Translations under genes and position numbers: made by a program | Shown here: piece after piece, positions 1 to 12,364 of the stretch | Layout of the letters: the number at the start of each line of letters is the position of its first letter | How positions within the stretch are numbered: the stretch's first letter is position 1 | Assembly: GCA_947179485.1 (NCBI GenBank) | Contig: OX359245.1 | Location: 30,615,067-30,679,066 of the forward strand | Length of the DNA stretch: 64,000 nt | Reading direction: 5' to 3' | Source of the DNA: Allacma fusca | Lineage: Eukaryota; Arthropoda; Collembola; Symphypleona; Sminthuridae | Notes under the pieces: generated by a model | Told to the model about the DNA's origin: nothing | What the model saw: the letters and a program-made list of their open reading frames with translations, nothing else | Databases searched by the model: none

Positions 1-3000
1 ATTTCTATGATTATAAAATGTATACCTCAAAATTTCGGAGGAGGAAATCTGTCATACGATTGGTTAATAAAAATATGTAATTATGTAGATACATATGAGC
101 CTCAGCCCTCACTCGTGTTATTTATCACTCTTGCATCATGTGCTTCCCGACCGTCCGCTCTTATTTTACTAATCCGCTTTTGAGATTAAATTAATTACTA
201 GCATATGTAATTTTTATATGTAGATATCTAATTACAGATATTTAGAAAATTAAATTAAGTCCCTGCTGACATGGAAATTGGATTGGAGTTGACGATTTTA
301 CACTTGTGATTTTTGAAGGGAGGTGTGGCTCACTCTGTTGCCATTTGATTTAATTTGAGAATGAAGCACTTCTAACGCTGGGGATTCCTTTGGATTCTTA
401 AGAAAGCTAAAATAGGTTTACTATGTATAATAATTGTATAGAATACATAATTACTCATCCTTACAATTTCTAGATATTAGTAGAAGCACAGGAGGATCTT
501 CTGGTCTTTCGGTCATTGCTCAATCTCCTTTCATCTAAATCCTCTTATGAGAAGGTACGGAGCCCAGAGGAGCAAAAGAATGTGGGAAGGAGAGATTATA
601 CTCGAGAGATAATCATAAAAGGGTCATCTGCTTTAAAATCCGGCTTTGAGGATTTCATCCCGGACTATTATGTATGTATGTGTATGTGTAATAATTTAAA
701 ACCTTCCCTGATATATGCGACGTATTTGAAATTAAATATTTTTACTCAGGGATTTACCCCCAATATGAGTCACACTTTTGTTTTGAAATTCCTTTCATAG
801 GTTGATAGTAAAAGTGACATTGGAGAGAGGAGATTATTTTCGTCTTCTCAGAATTTTCTCGAGGATCTCCAAGGGAATTCCGGGTTGTCCTGGGCTTAAT
901 CCCCGTCTAAACTGTTTACAACCACTTTCCTCCTTGGCCTATCAGAAATGACGTAGTTCCTCGCAGGACAGAGTTTTGTTACAAACACTGGGACAAAATA
1001 TTTTTTAAACCCGCTGTACTGATGACTGTCTCTGTGTAATAGTCCCTCATATGAGCATCACATTTTGTCCTGACGCAGTTAAATCCTATATAGTTATAAG
1101 GGCAGCAAATTTCAGGATTATTAGTATGACCGAGCCAAATCCTAATAAAAAAAAAGAATAGAGAGAGTCAACTCTGTACGTATAAAGAATATTTAGAGGC
1201 GGATTTGAAACGTAAAGCGTGGACGTGCGCTACAAAATCTCTAAAAGTAAAAACTGGTTGAGTTTCCCTAATTTTAGTAAATTTTTTTAATTCAAATATG
1301 ACTGCGTACGGTAAACGTGTATGGTAACGTTATGGGAGTAATTTCCTGAAAATTAAATGTTTTTCTAAAATTTAATTGGGAGCGTCAAACTTTCTAAAGT
1401 TGATGAGTCCACGGGGCTGTATGTCATGTGTGTGCTCTTAAATTAAGGGAAAATTGTAGAGTAAATTTTGGAGAACTTGATCTAAAGGAGGCTGAAAGTT
1501 GTTAGAATCCTGAGATTGATTTGGATGAGATAGGGGATATGGAATGTTTTTCAGGACCTACATATATGCTTATAATTACTATACGGACGGACTTGCTTAA
1601 TATACAAACGTTTTAGGAATATCCAAAGGATCAGTCAAAAGACTAGATATGTGTTTTTGTTTACAGTATTTGTATTTATATTGTTTACATTTCCTTGGGC
1701 TCTGGCGTTTGTTGTGCAACCAGTTGCCTTGAGTAACATTTGCGGCTGCTGTTGCTGTTATAATGAAATAATAATAATTATTATAAATTCCATATTAATC
1801 CTTCCAATATCCAACACTCCAATTCCGGCTTTACTCAAAAATACTACTAGCATATAGTGGGGAGTTGTAAAATGGATTTATGGCTCTTACAGCTATTTTT
1901 AACCTTCTTACATAAATTACATTTGATTACAGGCATGTTCACAGGAAAAATAATTAAGGGCACAAAATTCCTTACTTTTCGCAAAGTAATCTAAATTTGA
2001 CCCACAACTTTTTCACACCCAGTGATAATAATTACGATTTTGCAATATTCAAATTAACAATCGAACTTTAGCAACAATTAGCAAATTCTTTTATAATTAA
2101 ACAAGTTTATTTCTATCAGATCATCTAATTTAAATGCATTGAGTTGCAATAGTATTTTGTCTACATTCTCATATTTATTCTTGAATGCTGTTTCTGTGCC
2201 TCTCACTAGCCATTTTAACAACGTTGTAATTATTCAAATAATTTTAATTTAGATACTTGTAATTAAATGACAAAACTCCCAAACGTGTATTGACACCCCA
2301 AGTGTTATTATTTGAAGCATATAGGTTTGTATATAAAGTCAATAGGGAGCATATATTCTGAGCATACAAATTTAAATGTATTTATTATTGACAGCTGAGG
2401 AGCAATAACAAAACATTGGTAAATGATGTGGAGCTCTATTATAAATATGTAAATAGTATATCTACATATGTAAACATATCCGTAATGTATTCCCAAGCCT
2501 ATTGGCCTATACCATTAAATAGCAATAAGTGCATCCAGTTTAAATATTACAACTCTGCAGGGATCCACAGTGCTCAATAAATCCTGTTTGAAGCCTAGAG
2601 GAGGCTCAAAATCCACACATATTCCTCCCCTGCACTTGATCAAATGAAACAAAATGTGAAATTTGACATTCCCTCAAAAGTGCAGGAGTAAAAGTTGGTA
2701 TCTCTCACATTCTATTGGAAATGTATTGGAGATAAATACTCCTTTACTTGCATATACATATGTACATACGTGGGATCGCAAGTCCATCAGCGTATTCACT
2801 TTTAAAGGGTAAACCTGTTCCTCCAACAACTTTCATACTTACTTGCTCTTCCACCTTTCTGCAACTGCAATTATCATTCCTTCAAATATCTCCTCCATCC
2901 CACTAGGTCTCTGTAGAAAACCTCTGAGTAGTATCCGCTAAGACTCAAAGCTAAAGACCCCACAGTGCATTTTGCAAACCTGGACTGGAACTTCCCCCCC

Positions 3001-6000
3001 ATTTTTAGCCTCACAAATAACTTTTACTTCTCTATTACAAAATCCCTTCTGAAATAAAAATCCCACAGGCACACAAACATATTTCCTTATGTACTAATTA
3101 AACTGGGATGCTCCATGCTGTGTCTTAACAGACACAGAAGTCTCTGCCTCAGAAACTACTTTTACATTCCCCTATTAACATATTTAAATCTAGGATTCAA
3201 ATTTGGAGTATACATCTACAGTAGATATTGAGTCTCTTAGCCCAGACTTTGAATTGGCAATGGTGACATATATGTTCCAACTAGATCCATATACATATGT
3301 GTGTTTCCACAAGTAAGTTGTGACACATTAAATGAAACCGGCTCAGATTTTAGTTCAGCATATGCAGAAATAATTTTTCCTTGTACATATGTAGATAATT
3401 ACATTACATGCATAGATATCTATACAATAAGTACCTATAGGTATTTACATTTAGGACCACAGAACATTTAGGCCTGTAAGATATTATCATACAAGTGACG
3501 AGGACTTGTTCTCAAGTTATTCTTCATCCCCTCAAGATTGTCAAAGGGGACTTGAAGGCAGTAATTCTCAACTCGTGCTTAACTAAAAATAGGTTTATGG
3601 ATCATCGTGAATAACGTATATCTATTCCTGTATAGTGTGAAGGGGGTAAAAATGCTCGGAGGAGTCCCATGTGCTAATCAGCCCTGAGTCAATTAATCTT
3701 GACGAGGTGGTCATTTCCAACAGCTATATAGTCCATTTCCAACAGCTATAGTCCATAGAATACTATGGGAGTCTCCTTTGGGCTGAATCATTGAGGATGG
3801 GATATGTGTAGCAAGTAATAATTAAAAACTCTAAACACATTCTCTGACTATAGTATATGCTAAGGCTCTGAGGTTTAAAATTCATTTCCTCATGCGAAGA
3901 TGTATTTCCAAGATTATGCATCTACAGTTGCAGTAGCTTCAAGAGACTGCCTTTCAAACACACCGTCCTCGTAATTAAATTCCTCTTCAAAGAATTTTTA
4001 ACATTTCCTATTTGACGCTATAATGCTAATTTTTAATATTTTTCCTAAGAGTTTCCCAAATCAATTCCCCTCCCTCAAAGGATGCTCTTATAGCGAGGGT
4101 GCATTGTACTCTAGGGATCCCACGATCCTATTCAATATTATTGTAAAGACAGGGGCATTGCTACAACATACAGTCTGTTTTTACTGTCAAGTGTGTATTC
4201 TTTGAAGCTTATCTCCTGAGCCTCATGCCTATATATACTTAGGGCCTGTAAATATCTCTGTAATAGGACATTGTTTGGAGAGTTGTGAGGATCCCGTGCG
4301 GATGTCATTATGTGACTATGTATTGTCTGCATTGGGATATAAAGTGCATAGTGTATAAGCATATTGGGTAGAGATGAGCTGTAATTTATTTCCCTTGTCC
4401 TTAACCTGGGATTATCTTCAGACGACTCAGTCTTTAAAACAGTTTCAGTGTCAATCCTATGGGAGACGGAGTGATGTGATGAGGAGTGAGTCAGGGAGAT
4501 ATTTTTTTTTGGTCTGAGGTAACACCTCTCCGATATTTGAGCAGGTATGCTTAAAATCAATATGTTTTTATAGTAATGTGTTCCAAGGCGGACTGAGACG
4601 GTCGAGAGAGGAAGGATAGTAGTGTGTAAATGAAATATTATTGTGGGAATACAGAGTATCTATTTATCAGTTGAGGGAAATATTAGAGAGAAGGTATGCG
4701 GTTGTGGGATATCCTATTGTCTGTGGATAGAGGTTACCTGTCATCATAAGACACAGAGAGTAAAGAGCTTGGAGACTCCCAAGCCTATACCAGCCCCGTG
4801 TATAGATACTATGAGGATATAAGGAACATGAGGATTGAAATGAGAAGACTGGCCCAGTGGCCCACATTGAAGACTACAGTTGAGTGACGAGCGTCTTTTC
4901 GGAAGCATCTCTTTATCCTCGACTCACACACACCTTGTAAAGTCCTGCGACTTTTTCTCTTGGGCTTACTACCGTACTTGGCTCTCAAACGACGGCTCAT
5001 CAAATTCGTAAGCTCCTTATTTTTTATCACACAGTCACACACAAACACACACACACACCAAAAAAAAATATTTCCCTACATTCAAATCTGAGATCACCGG
5101 TCTGATATAAACCAAAAGGACACTAAAAAGTTTTTAAATTTTAAGGCAAAGGGTAAATTTTGGGGTAATCCCCATGAAAATATTTTGGTCTACAAAATTC
5201 TATAGAAGATAGAAATTAAAATGAAGAAATTTCATTAAAAAATTTAAAATTTACGCAGTCGATCAGGATTTGTCAGAAAATTTTAAAGTGAAATTTAACG
5301 GAATTGTAAAAAATTGGAGACATTTTGAGTAAAGTACAATTTGGGGGAAGATAAGGGAAGATTTGGAGATTTGAAGCATAATTCTACATAAAGAATGTAA
5401 AATTAATTGCTTTTGGGGCACAGTGAGAATAAATTTTTGGAATATTTTGGGATTAAAAAATTTACAGGGATGTCATATTTTTTAAGGGGTGTTTGAGGGG
5501 AAATTATATTTTAAAGGGGAATTGACATAGAGGGTATTATTAGCTATGTATATTTAAGCAAGGGTGTAGTTACAGTACAAAAAATCCTGTAAATTAAATA
5601 TTTGTGTGGTTCCGGTTGAGCTAACGGAACTTATGTACGATTGCAATGTGAAACCTTGAACTCCAGCCTCATGCATTGCTCCACTGGTTTAGTAAGTACC
5701 ATAACATTGCTAATGGCCTGTTGCAGTTTAGAATAGAAAGTTCATATAATTTTGTATTTTTTTTTTGCCGTGCAATCATCTTGAGGGAATAATTTGAACC
5801 TATTAACTTACTATTGGCTTGAGAGATTTTGCTGAATTTTTTGAAGTAACGTTTGATGAGTAATCTATGCATCCGCTGAAGATTTCTCTTCCTCGTAACG
5901 ATGGGCAAGTGAGGAAGCTTTTGACACTTCCTTATGAGCGAGGGAAGAAGAGAGAGTCAATATTCAGGTCTAGAGTCTAATTGGGTTCATGCATTGTTTT

Positions 6001-6240
6001 TTTCTCACTCATGGGAGATGTGCATATAGTAGTGGTTTGATAGTGCATTTGAGGTTTTTATTCTAGAGATTATAGGGAATAAGCGCACGGTATGAGACAT
6101 GTAAGTGCTTCTATGATATCCCTTGTGGTAGTAGATTAGTGGAGGATTTCCCATGCAATTGAAATGTACGCAGTCCTTACTTATTTACTGGGATCGTCTG
6201 GTATTGATCATGACTTTTTCATTCATTCTTACTTTAAAGG
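1..6240. other. Gene-free AT-rich stretch
   Basis: I see no supportable gene here. Open frames of 60-140 codons exist on both strands but have low-complexity or biased composition, no recognisable domain and no convincing splice partners. Visible structure is minor: a short direct duplication around 3715-3760 (CCATTTCCAACAGCTATA twice), a CA-rich run near 5030-5058, and scattered ATGTA/TACAT motifs. It could contain introns or regulatory DNA of a gene outside the window, or upstream elements of the chemosensory gene at 6275. Confidence 0.5.
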
Positions 6241-6274
6241 TTGACCACAAAAGTCTCAAAATCACAGCACCATC

Positions 6275-7431
6275 ATGCGGAGTTATTTCCTCGTTGCCTT
6301 TGTCATCCTCGCAGTCCTAACGTTGGCTCAAGCCGGGACCTGGCGGCAGAAGCGTAATATTATACAGAATTTGGCCGTGGACCGGATCATGAGGGATAAG
6401 GGCTTTGTCAGGTCTCTCATTAATTGCGTTTTGGACAAGGGACCCTGTGACGGTCATGGAAGACATTTGAAAAGTAAACACAGAGATTTTACTCATAGAA
6501 TTCAATTCTAGTTTAAAAAGTTACCCTAATTAATTTAACACAATTTGAAAAATTGGTCAAACAATTTAACAAAATTTGAAAAATTGGTCAAACAATTTAA
6601 CAAAATTTGAAAAATTGGTCAAACAATTTAACAAAATTTGAAAAATTGGTCAAACAATTTAACAAAATTTGAAAAATTGGTCAAACAATTTAACAAAATT
6701 TGAAAAATTGGTCAAACAATTTAACAAAATTTGAAAAATTGGTCAAACAATTTAACAAAATTTGAAAAATTGGTCAAACAATTTAACAAAATTCAAAAAG
6801 TTGGTCAAATAGTTTAACGAAATTTGCAAAGTTGGTCAAATAGTTTAACGAAATTTGCAAAGTTGGTCAAATAGTTTAACGAAATTTGCAAAGTTGGTCA
6901 AAAATTGTTCCAAAATTGCAAAGTTGGTCAAAAATTGTTCCAAAATTGCAAAGTTGGTCAAAAATTGTTTCAAAATTGCAAAGTTGGTCAAAAATTGTTC
7001 TAAAATTGCAAAGTTGGTCAAAAATTGTTCCAAAATTGCAAAGTTGGCCAAAAATTGTTCCAAAATTGCAAAGTTGGTCAAAAATTGTTCTAAAATTGAA
7101 AAGTTGGTCAAAAATTGTTCCAAAATTGAAAAGTTGGTCAAAAATTGTTCCAAAATTGAAAATTTGGCCAAAAATTGTTCCAAAATTGAAAGGTTCTGAA
7201 TAACCCTTCAGTTTTTAAAAAATTGAAAGTAATGTAAAATAATTTATCTTAATTCTAGGATTGGCCCCAGACATCATCCGTGGTCATTGTCCAGGTTGCG
7301 ACCGCGCCTCCAAAACTCACATGCGCCGAGTGATTAGTCACGTGCAAAGAAATTTCCCTCAGGAATGGACAGAAGTCATGAACCGATTCCTCCGCTACCC
7401 CCAACAGCTCCACTCCTCTGTTTTTGGCTAG
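6275..7431 (+). CDS. Chemosensory protein (CSP/OS-D family), two exons
   Basis: Exons are 6275-6473 and 7259-7431, giving 123 residues with consensus GT and AG splice sites. Residues 1-20 are a hydrophobic secretion signal ending AQA. Four cysteines follow the CSP spacing C-x6-C-x18-C-x2-C exactly (NCVLDKGPC, then CPGC in exon 2). The intron falls one base after a lysine codon between the second and third cysteines, the classic CSP intron position. Length and the W/Y-rich C-terminal half fit the family. CSPs are small soluble helical proteins of arthropod haemolymph and sensillar lymph that bind hydrophobic ligands; some act in development or xenobiotic binding. The start is the first Met of the signal peptide. 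The intron (6474-7258) is mostly tandem repeat. No other CSP is seen nearby. The family call is firm; the role of this member is unknown. Confidence 0.95.
6530..7200. repeat. Intronic tandem repeat array (31-bp then 30-bp units)
   Basis: This array fills most of the CSP intron. From about 6535 to 6800 there are 8-9 near-identical 31-bp units built on AAATTTGAAAAATTGGTCAAA. From about 6800 to 6895 a diverged 31-bp variant carries AAATTTGCAAAGTTGGTCAA. From about 6896 to 7200 there are ten 30-bp units containing AAAGTTGGTCAAAAATTG, two exactly filling each 60 bases. All three subfamilies share a TTGGTCAAA core, so they look like one satellite that evolved stepwise. Because 30 is a multiple of three, the last block has long open frames on both strands; these are artefacts. 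Confidence 0.95.
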
Positions 7432-8980
7432 AAGTAATTATACGAAAAAAAGCGAGGGACTCTGAACAAATTTGAAAGGATACAAAAAAACGCCATGTTG
7501 AAGGATGACACAAATTCAGCTGTGATTCTTCTTGTTATATTGTAAATGCTAATAATTTAAGGGCTAGCACCGGTTATGTACGTCTATATTATTTTTGTTT
7601 AACATTATTTTGCAAGCACTTAACTCAATGTGCATTGCATGTATCTATTGGTTCCTACAAAAAAAAATCCGTTGAAATAATTGTAACTGTTGGTTGTCCG
7701 AGGGTATAATGAGATTTTGTTTTGAGGTCTTGCTCCAAATTTACACTCCAACAGTATCTCATTATTGTACTAACTCTAATTGTAAGCAAGCGTTTTTGAT
7801 ACAAATTGCATGCTATATAATGTATCCCACAAATTAGGATAATGATATTTACTGCGACTAAAAAAAAGGGGGGATTCTGTCTTGGGGGCAATTTTTTTTC
7901 TGCCCTCTATTTTTGTTACGTTTTGTGTAGCCGCAGATTTTATGTAGATTTCATAACAGTTATAAGGTTTATAATTATCTCAATTGTTTGGATATATGAA
8001 TTTATGCCGGTGTGGTAGTGTGTAGCATGTACGATGCATAATAATGTATTATAATTTTATATGCCCATGAAAAAGATGAGTGCCAGAAGGGAAATAACTT
8101 CCAGAAGTAATAATAACAATTACAAATGCATAAAAAGACGGACATTTTCGAAGTTTTTTTTTGCCATGGTATTTATATGTACAATAATAAAAATGATTTG
8201 ACGCTGCATAAACCATGCAGGTATTTTCTATTAACAGTATCAATAGTAATTATTATTTTATTATTAATATTATTATTTTTATAGTCACGCATTAACAAAA
8301 ATGATCACTACCCGATGTGTAATTTAAGACTGCTATTAAGCTGTCGTCATCTATGTATACTGCCACAGTGTCATTGTAACCTGTGCGCGCGAGGTCTTTG
8401 TATTATTACCAACTTGTCATAGAGTGCGCAGTAATGCCGTAATATTAGTTACCGCCAAATAATTTAAATTTCCCAATTCCAAGAATTATTTTCTAAAAAA
8501 CTACTCAACTGAATTCAACTAAATATACATAAACTCAGCCTTACTATTGACACAAGTAATGTCCACCCGAAGCCTCGCCGAAAACAATCCAATACTTTTT
8601 GAAATAACCGTCATACAATTTAATTTTCAACTCTTTAAGAATTTATTCCTCTAAAACTATCTGGCCGATTTCAACCAAATACAAACTCAGTCTCACTAAT
8701 AACGCAACTGAGGTCTACAAAAAGTCTCAGTCAAATTGGTCAAGTAGGTTTTCAGATACAGCGGAAGTACATTTGAACGTACGGTCAAGGATTGGTATAT
8801 CTATCTTTCTAGGAGGTTATCACTATATCCTAAAAAAACTGATAACTAAGAAGAAGCCCTTGTATAGGCTTGAATTTGAAAATTGCAAGGTTTGGAGCTT
8901 GAAATGTGGAAGAAGCTCTGCGCAGGCGCTTTTGTGGCGCCTTTATTGGTCCAAAACCTGTCTTTGCGCTAGCCCGATTA
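7432..8980. other. Intergenic stretch with a dispersed repeat
   Basis: No gene is supportable. Between roughly 8500 and 8740 two related copies of a motif occur (TTCAACTAAATATACATAAACTCAG and CAACCAAATACAAACTCAGTCTC in shortened form). The same motif recurs at about 17280-17315 and 60900-60940 beside the chemoreceptor genes, so it is a dispersed interspersed repeat, perhaps the end of a transposon. The rest is AT-rich single-copy-looking sequence with short homopolymer runs. Confidence 0.45.
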
Positions 8981-10432
8981 TCAAGTAACATTTAAAGCAG
9001 CGACGCAATCAAGACGCCCGTGACCATTGATAAAGTTATACGTGGGGGTCCCGGTTGTGGAGCAGTACGAGTCCACGTCACATTTGTAAGCACTGGTTGT
9101 AATGTCATACTTTATTTTATCCATCGTCGCCCCCGGTTTGCAACTCTTGTACGAAGCCACAGCGCCTGCAGCCATAGGCGTCGCCATGCTAGTACCACTA
9201 AGTACCGCATAGGCTTTGTCACTAGTGGGCCAGGCCCCTGGAATATTATTCCCACAGGCACTACACAATGGGTTTTCTTTCGTGGGATCGACACCCGGCC
9301 CTGTACCGCTCCAGTAGGTGTGCTTGTCATTTTCATCAGTGGCTGCAATTGCCCAAGCGTCATCACAATCACCGGGGGAGCAAATTTTTGAGCAATCATT
9401 AGTAGCTCCATCATTGCCGGCTGCAAACAGGGGCACCATATCAAATGCTATCCAGCCTGATATAACATCATTATACCATGGGTCATTCTGACCACCGCCC
9501 CAGCTGTTGCTCACGATATGAGGGCGCAGGTCGCAATTAGGATATTTGTCATTTACATCAGTAGGGCAAGCCATCCACTGTCCGCTACGCAATAAAGCTG
9601 TATCAGGACATCCTTGGCCGTCACAACCTTTAGAGTGAATCCACTTGGCATTCGGAGCCACCCCCATTCCACAAGCTCCACAAGCGAGAGACGTAACGTG
9701 AGTTCCATGCCCGTGATCATCAGAGCATGATGTCTTCCCATTCATGGGATCGAACCAGTTGTAATTATGCTCATAATTGTCATCAGAAATATATCCGCGG
9801 TAGCTGTCTTTAGTACACATGTGGGTACATCTGCATCCGGTATCTGTGATCCCAATTATCACGCCACGCCCATCACAGCCCATTAGATTTGCTGCAGGAG
9901 CGTTCATTGTATCCAAACCCCAATTAAAAGACGTGCCACGACCAGCTTTTAGACTCATTTCGCTCAAAGTGTGGATTTTGCTAGGCTTGGCCGCATCCAA
10001 AAGAGGGATGATCCTTTCTAAATTGATGGTTTCAATTTCAGGGTAGTTACGGGCTAGTTCCTTGACCATTTCCTTGTTGATACCTTTGACGATGATGGCG
10101 TTGATGATCCAGAGCTGGGTATGCTCGAACTCATGACTGGCTCTGTGCTTTTCCAAATGTGCGAGGATCCTTTCTTGACTAGTGTCAGCGTTAGACTTGA
10201 GCATTTGATAGAGTGTATTCCCTTGGGCTTCACGGGAGGTGATCTTCATTTTAAGGAATTTCTCCCGGACCTCACTAACCTTCCCGCCTCGCAGGTGAAT
10301 AATCACATTTGCTGTCTTATCTTTGGACAGCTTCTCCAAAAGTTTTGAATCAATCCGAGGGGATGGAATGCCGGAGGAATTGTGGACGAGGAGTGTCAAA
10401 CCAATTAGGAAAAATCCGAGGGCCCACTTCAT
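8981..10432 (-). CDS. Secreted subtilisin-like serine protease (S8), intact, intronless
   Basis: A single 483-residue frame. Residues 1-21 are a signal peptide. Residues about 30-145 look like an inhibitory propeptide (TANVIIHLRGG near 40-50, HTQLWIINAIIV near 104-115). The S8 catalytic set is complete: Asp197 in ITDTG, His242 in GHGTH, oxyanion Asn340 in AAGN and Ser415 in SGTSMATP. Numerous cysteines suggest a disulphide-rich extracellular enzyme. It cleaves proteins outside the cell, for example in digestion, cuticle or venom-like secretions; the substrate is unknown. The architecture resembles bacillopeptidase F-type subtilases. It is much diverged from the other subtilases here and carries extra cysteines near the active site (GCRCTHMC). 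The start is the Met of the signal peptide. No introns interrupt it, although arthropod furin-type genes have many. Confidence 0.93.
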   Translation of the reverse strand: MKWALGFFLIGLTLLVHNSSGIPSPRIDSKLLEKLSKDKTANVIIHLRGGKVSEVREKFLKMKITSREAQGNTLYQMLKSNADTSQERILAHLEKHRASHEFEHTQLWIINAIIVKGINKEMVKELARNYPEIETINLERIIPLLDAAKPSKIHTLSEMSLKAGRGTSFNWGLDTMNAPAANLMGCDGRGVIIGITDTGCRCTHMCTKDSYRGYISDDNYEHNYNWFDPMNGKTSCSDDHGHGTHVTSLACGACGMGVAPNAKWIHSKGCDGQGCPDTALLRSGQWMACPTDVNDKYPNCDLRPHIVSNSWGGGQNDPWYNDVISGWIAFDMVPLFAAGNDGATNDCSKICSPGDCDDAWAIAATDENDKHTYWSGTGPGVDPTKENPLCSACGNNIPGAWPTSDKAYAVLSGTSMATPMAAGAVASYKSCKPGATMDKIKYDITTSAYKCDVDSYCSTTGTPTYNFINGHGRLDCVAALNVT

Positions 10433-10974
10433 TTTAACTGGATGTGTCTCAAATGTGAGACTTGGAATTTCAGCTGTAAAAAAAATAGTTAATTTTAATT
10501 GGGTTTTAAATTTTGTTCAGTTTTTTTCGTAAGTTTTATTTTTCACTTGTGGTTTTTAATTTAATATATGAATTAAATACCTTTCCGGTGATATTTGATA
10601 CACAAATGTGAGGTTTACTGTAAACTGGGGTTATACGTTCATGAGCAAGCTCTGTAAATGATCTTTGGCATTCCTAATGGGGAACTGATTTTCAAAGCGT
10701 TCCTTCGAGCACATTTATCCTGAAAAGCAGACGGGAAGTCTTCCCATTGGTTTCTAATTACGTAGAAATAAAAATGCATGGTAGGAATCTCTGAGTTGAT
10801 TTTCCTGTTCAGATTGGGATTTCGTCATATTAAATGAACCCATTAATATCCTTGGCGTACAGTTGAATGAACAATGCTTTTTGTATAGATAGTGGTGTAT
10901 TTGTTTGTTCTTTTTACCAAATCTCAAAGGCATGTAATAATTACGGATTTCAAAGCTCCATCCTAGAATATATT

Positions 10975-12200
10975 CGATTATTTGAGACCCAACACTGGAC
11001 ACTGTCTAGACTTGCATGACAGTTTATTTATATAATTATCACATTTTTTATGCTTCCCAGCAGCTTTTGAAGATTTGATAGAATTTATTGGCGCTAATAG
11101 TTTTGTTGCAAAAGCGATTGATTGTAAAGGACGCATTTCTTTTTGCGGACGCGTATGTAACGATTGTGTAATGGGAAGTATTTGTTAAAAAAATTGCGTT
11201 TGCAAAAACTCTTTTTCGTACTGTCTACTATTCGGCAATAATCAATCACAGACTTGTTTACTGATAAAAAAAATAGATTACGTAACTGATATCATCCGGA
11301 GTGAAACATTTAACTATATATGCGGTACTGATAACTTGCATGCAAATCTCCGTCAATTTCATTCATTTATTCCGACATACAAACGTATTACAAGCAATAT
11401 TTCAATTTATATATTTACATTTTTCAAAATAGTACAAGGCTCTACTCCAATAATTACAAAAATATATAGACAGTTGTTAAACTTGTAAATAAGCTAATGA
11501 AATAAATCCCAATGAAATTTACCTCTGTTTTAAAAATGTTAACAAATTGACAACTCAACGGTCAGATCTGCTCTAAACAAATGGCACGGTCAGAATTATG
11601 TCATTTTCCAAGAATTCGTTACAGTCGTTCCTGGGAATGAATATCTCATAATCTTTTGCTACTACCGTTAAACGCTAATGCCCACGACTCTTCAACTTAA
11701 TAAATTTTGAAATATCCTCCTGGAATGTTCATACAATTTTCTACAAATCAAAAGAAAACATTTGTATTCTTCGAAAACGTTTGTAAAGGAATGCATAGGT
11801 TTAGATTAGAATCTCTAAACTTTTGTGAATTTGGCTCAAGCCGGTTTACAGCCCCGTTGATTGAAAATTGACTAAGATCTATTTAACGTTTAAAAAACCT
11901 GCTCAAGGATTTGCAAAAATCTTGAAGAATCAAATACTTCTTGATTTATTCCTTTGAGAAACGGTTCAAGGTTTTGACTACCTTGATGGCGCGTTAGCCT
12001 GATATCACAATTTAGTTTTGCTCAAGTGCTAACTCACTCATATGAGCATATATGTAGAAGCATGAATTTAATATACGTACAAAAATGAGCACAAGCTCGC
12101 TTGATTAAAGGCTTGAGATGAAAAATGTGACGTTACATGGGAAATGATTAGTATATGCCTGTAATGTTACAAATAATCCTCACTTTTTATTATTTCAGCG
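10975..12200. repeat. Triplicated noncoding block, copy 1
   Basis: This block lies just downstream of the unit A subtilase stop codon (minus strand). It is repeated at 18715-19950 (diverged, with an insertion at about 18820-19165) and at 19957-21075 (near-identical over long stretches, for example from GATAGAATTTATTGGCGCTA onward). Shared landmarks include GTTACAGTCGTTCCTGGGAA and CTTGATGGCGCGTTAGCC. It contains no open frame of note and probably travelled with subtilase duplication. Confidence 0.85.
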
Positions 12201-12364
12201 ACATACATATGTGATTTCAACAATATGGAATTTTTTACAACATGGGCTACACAAAACATTATTTAATAGTGACTAGCCTGACTTACATACAGGTATTCTT
12301 AAAACTAAGTTAACAAATAACATCAGAAAATTAAGAATCTGTGAAATTTACATTACATCAAGTT

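Noticed and set aside
4138-4560. 140-codon minus-strand frame as a gene
   Set aside because: No domain, no signal peptide, no splice partner and unremarkable composition; consistent with chance.
4809-5054. 81-codon basic frame as a small gene
   Set aside because: Its start lies in a CA-repeat run and it has no recognisable features.
6845-7203. Long repetitive open frames on both strands inside the CSP intron
   Set aside because: They result from a 30-bp tandem unit, a multiple of three. The intron is bounded by canonical splice sites and joins two halves of a clear CSP.
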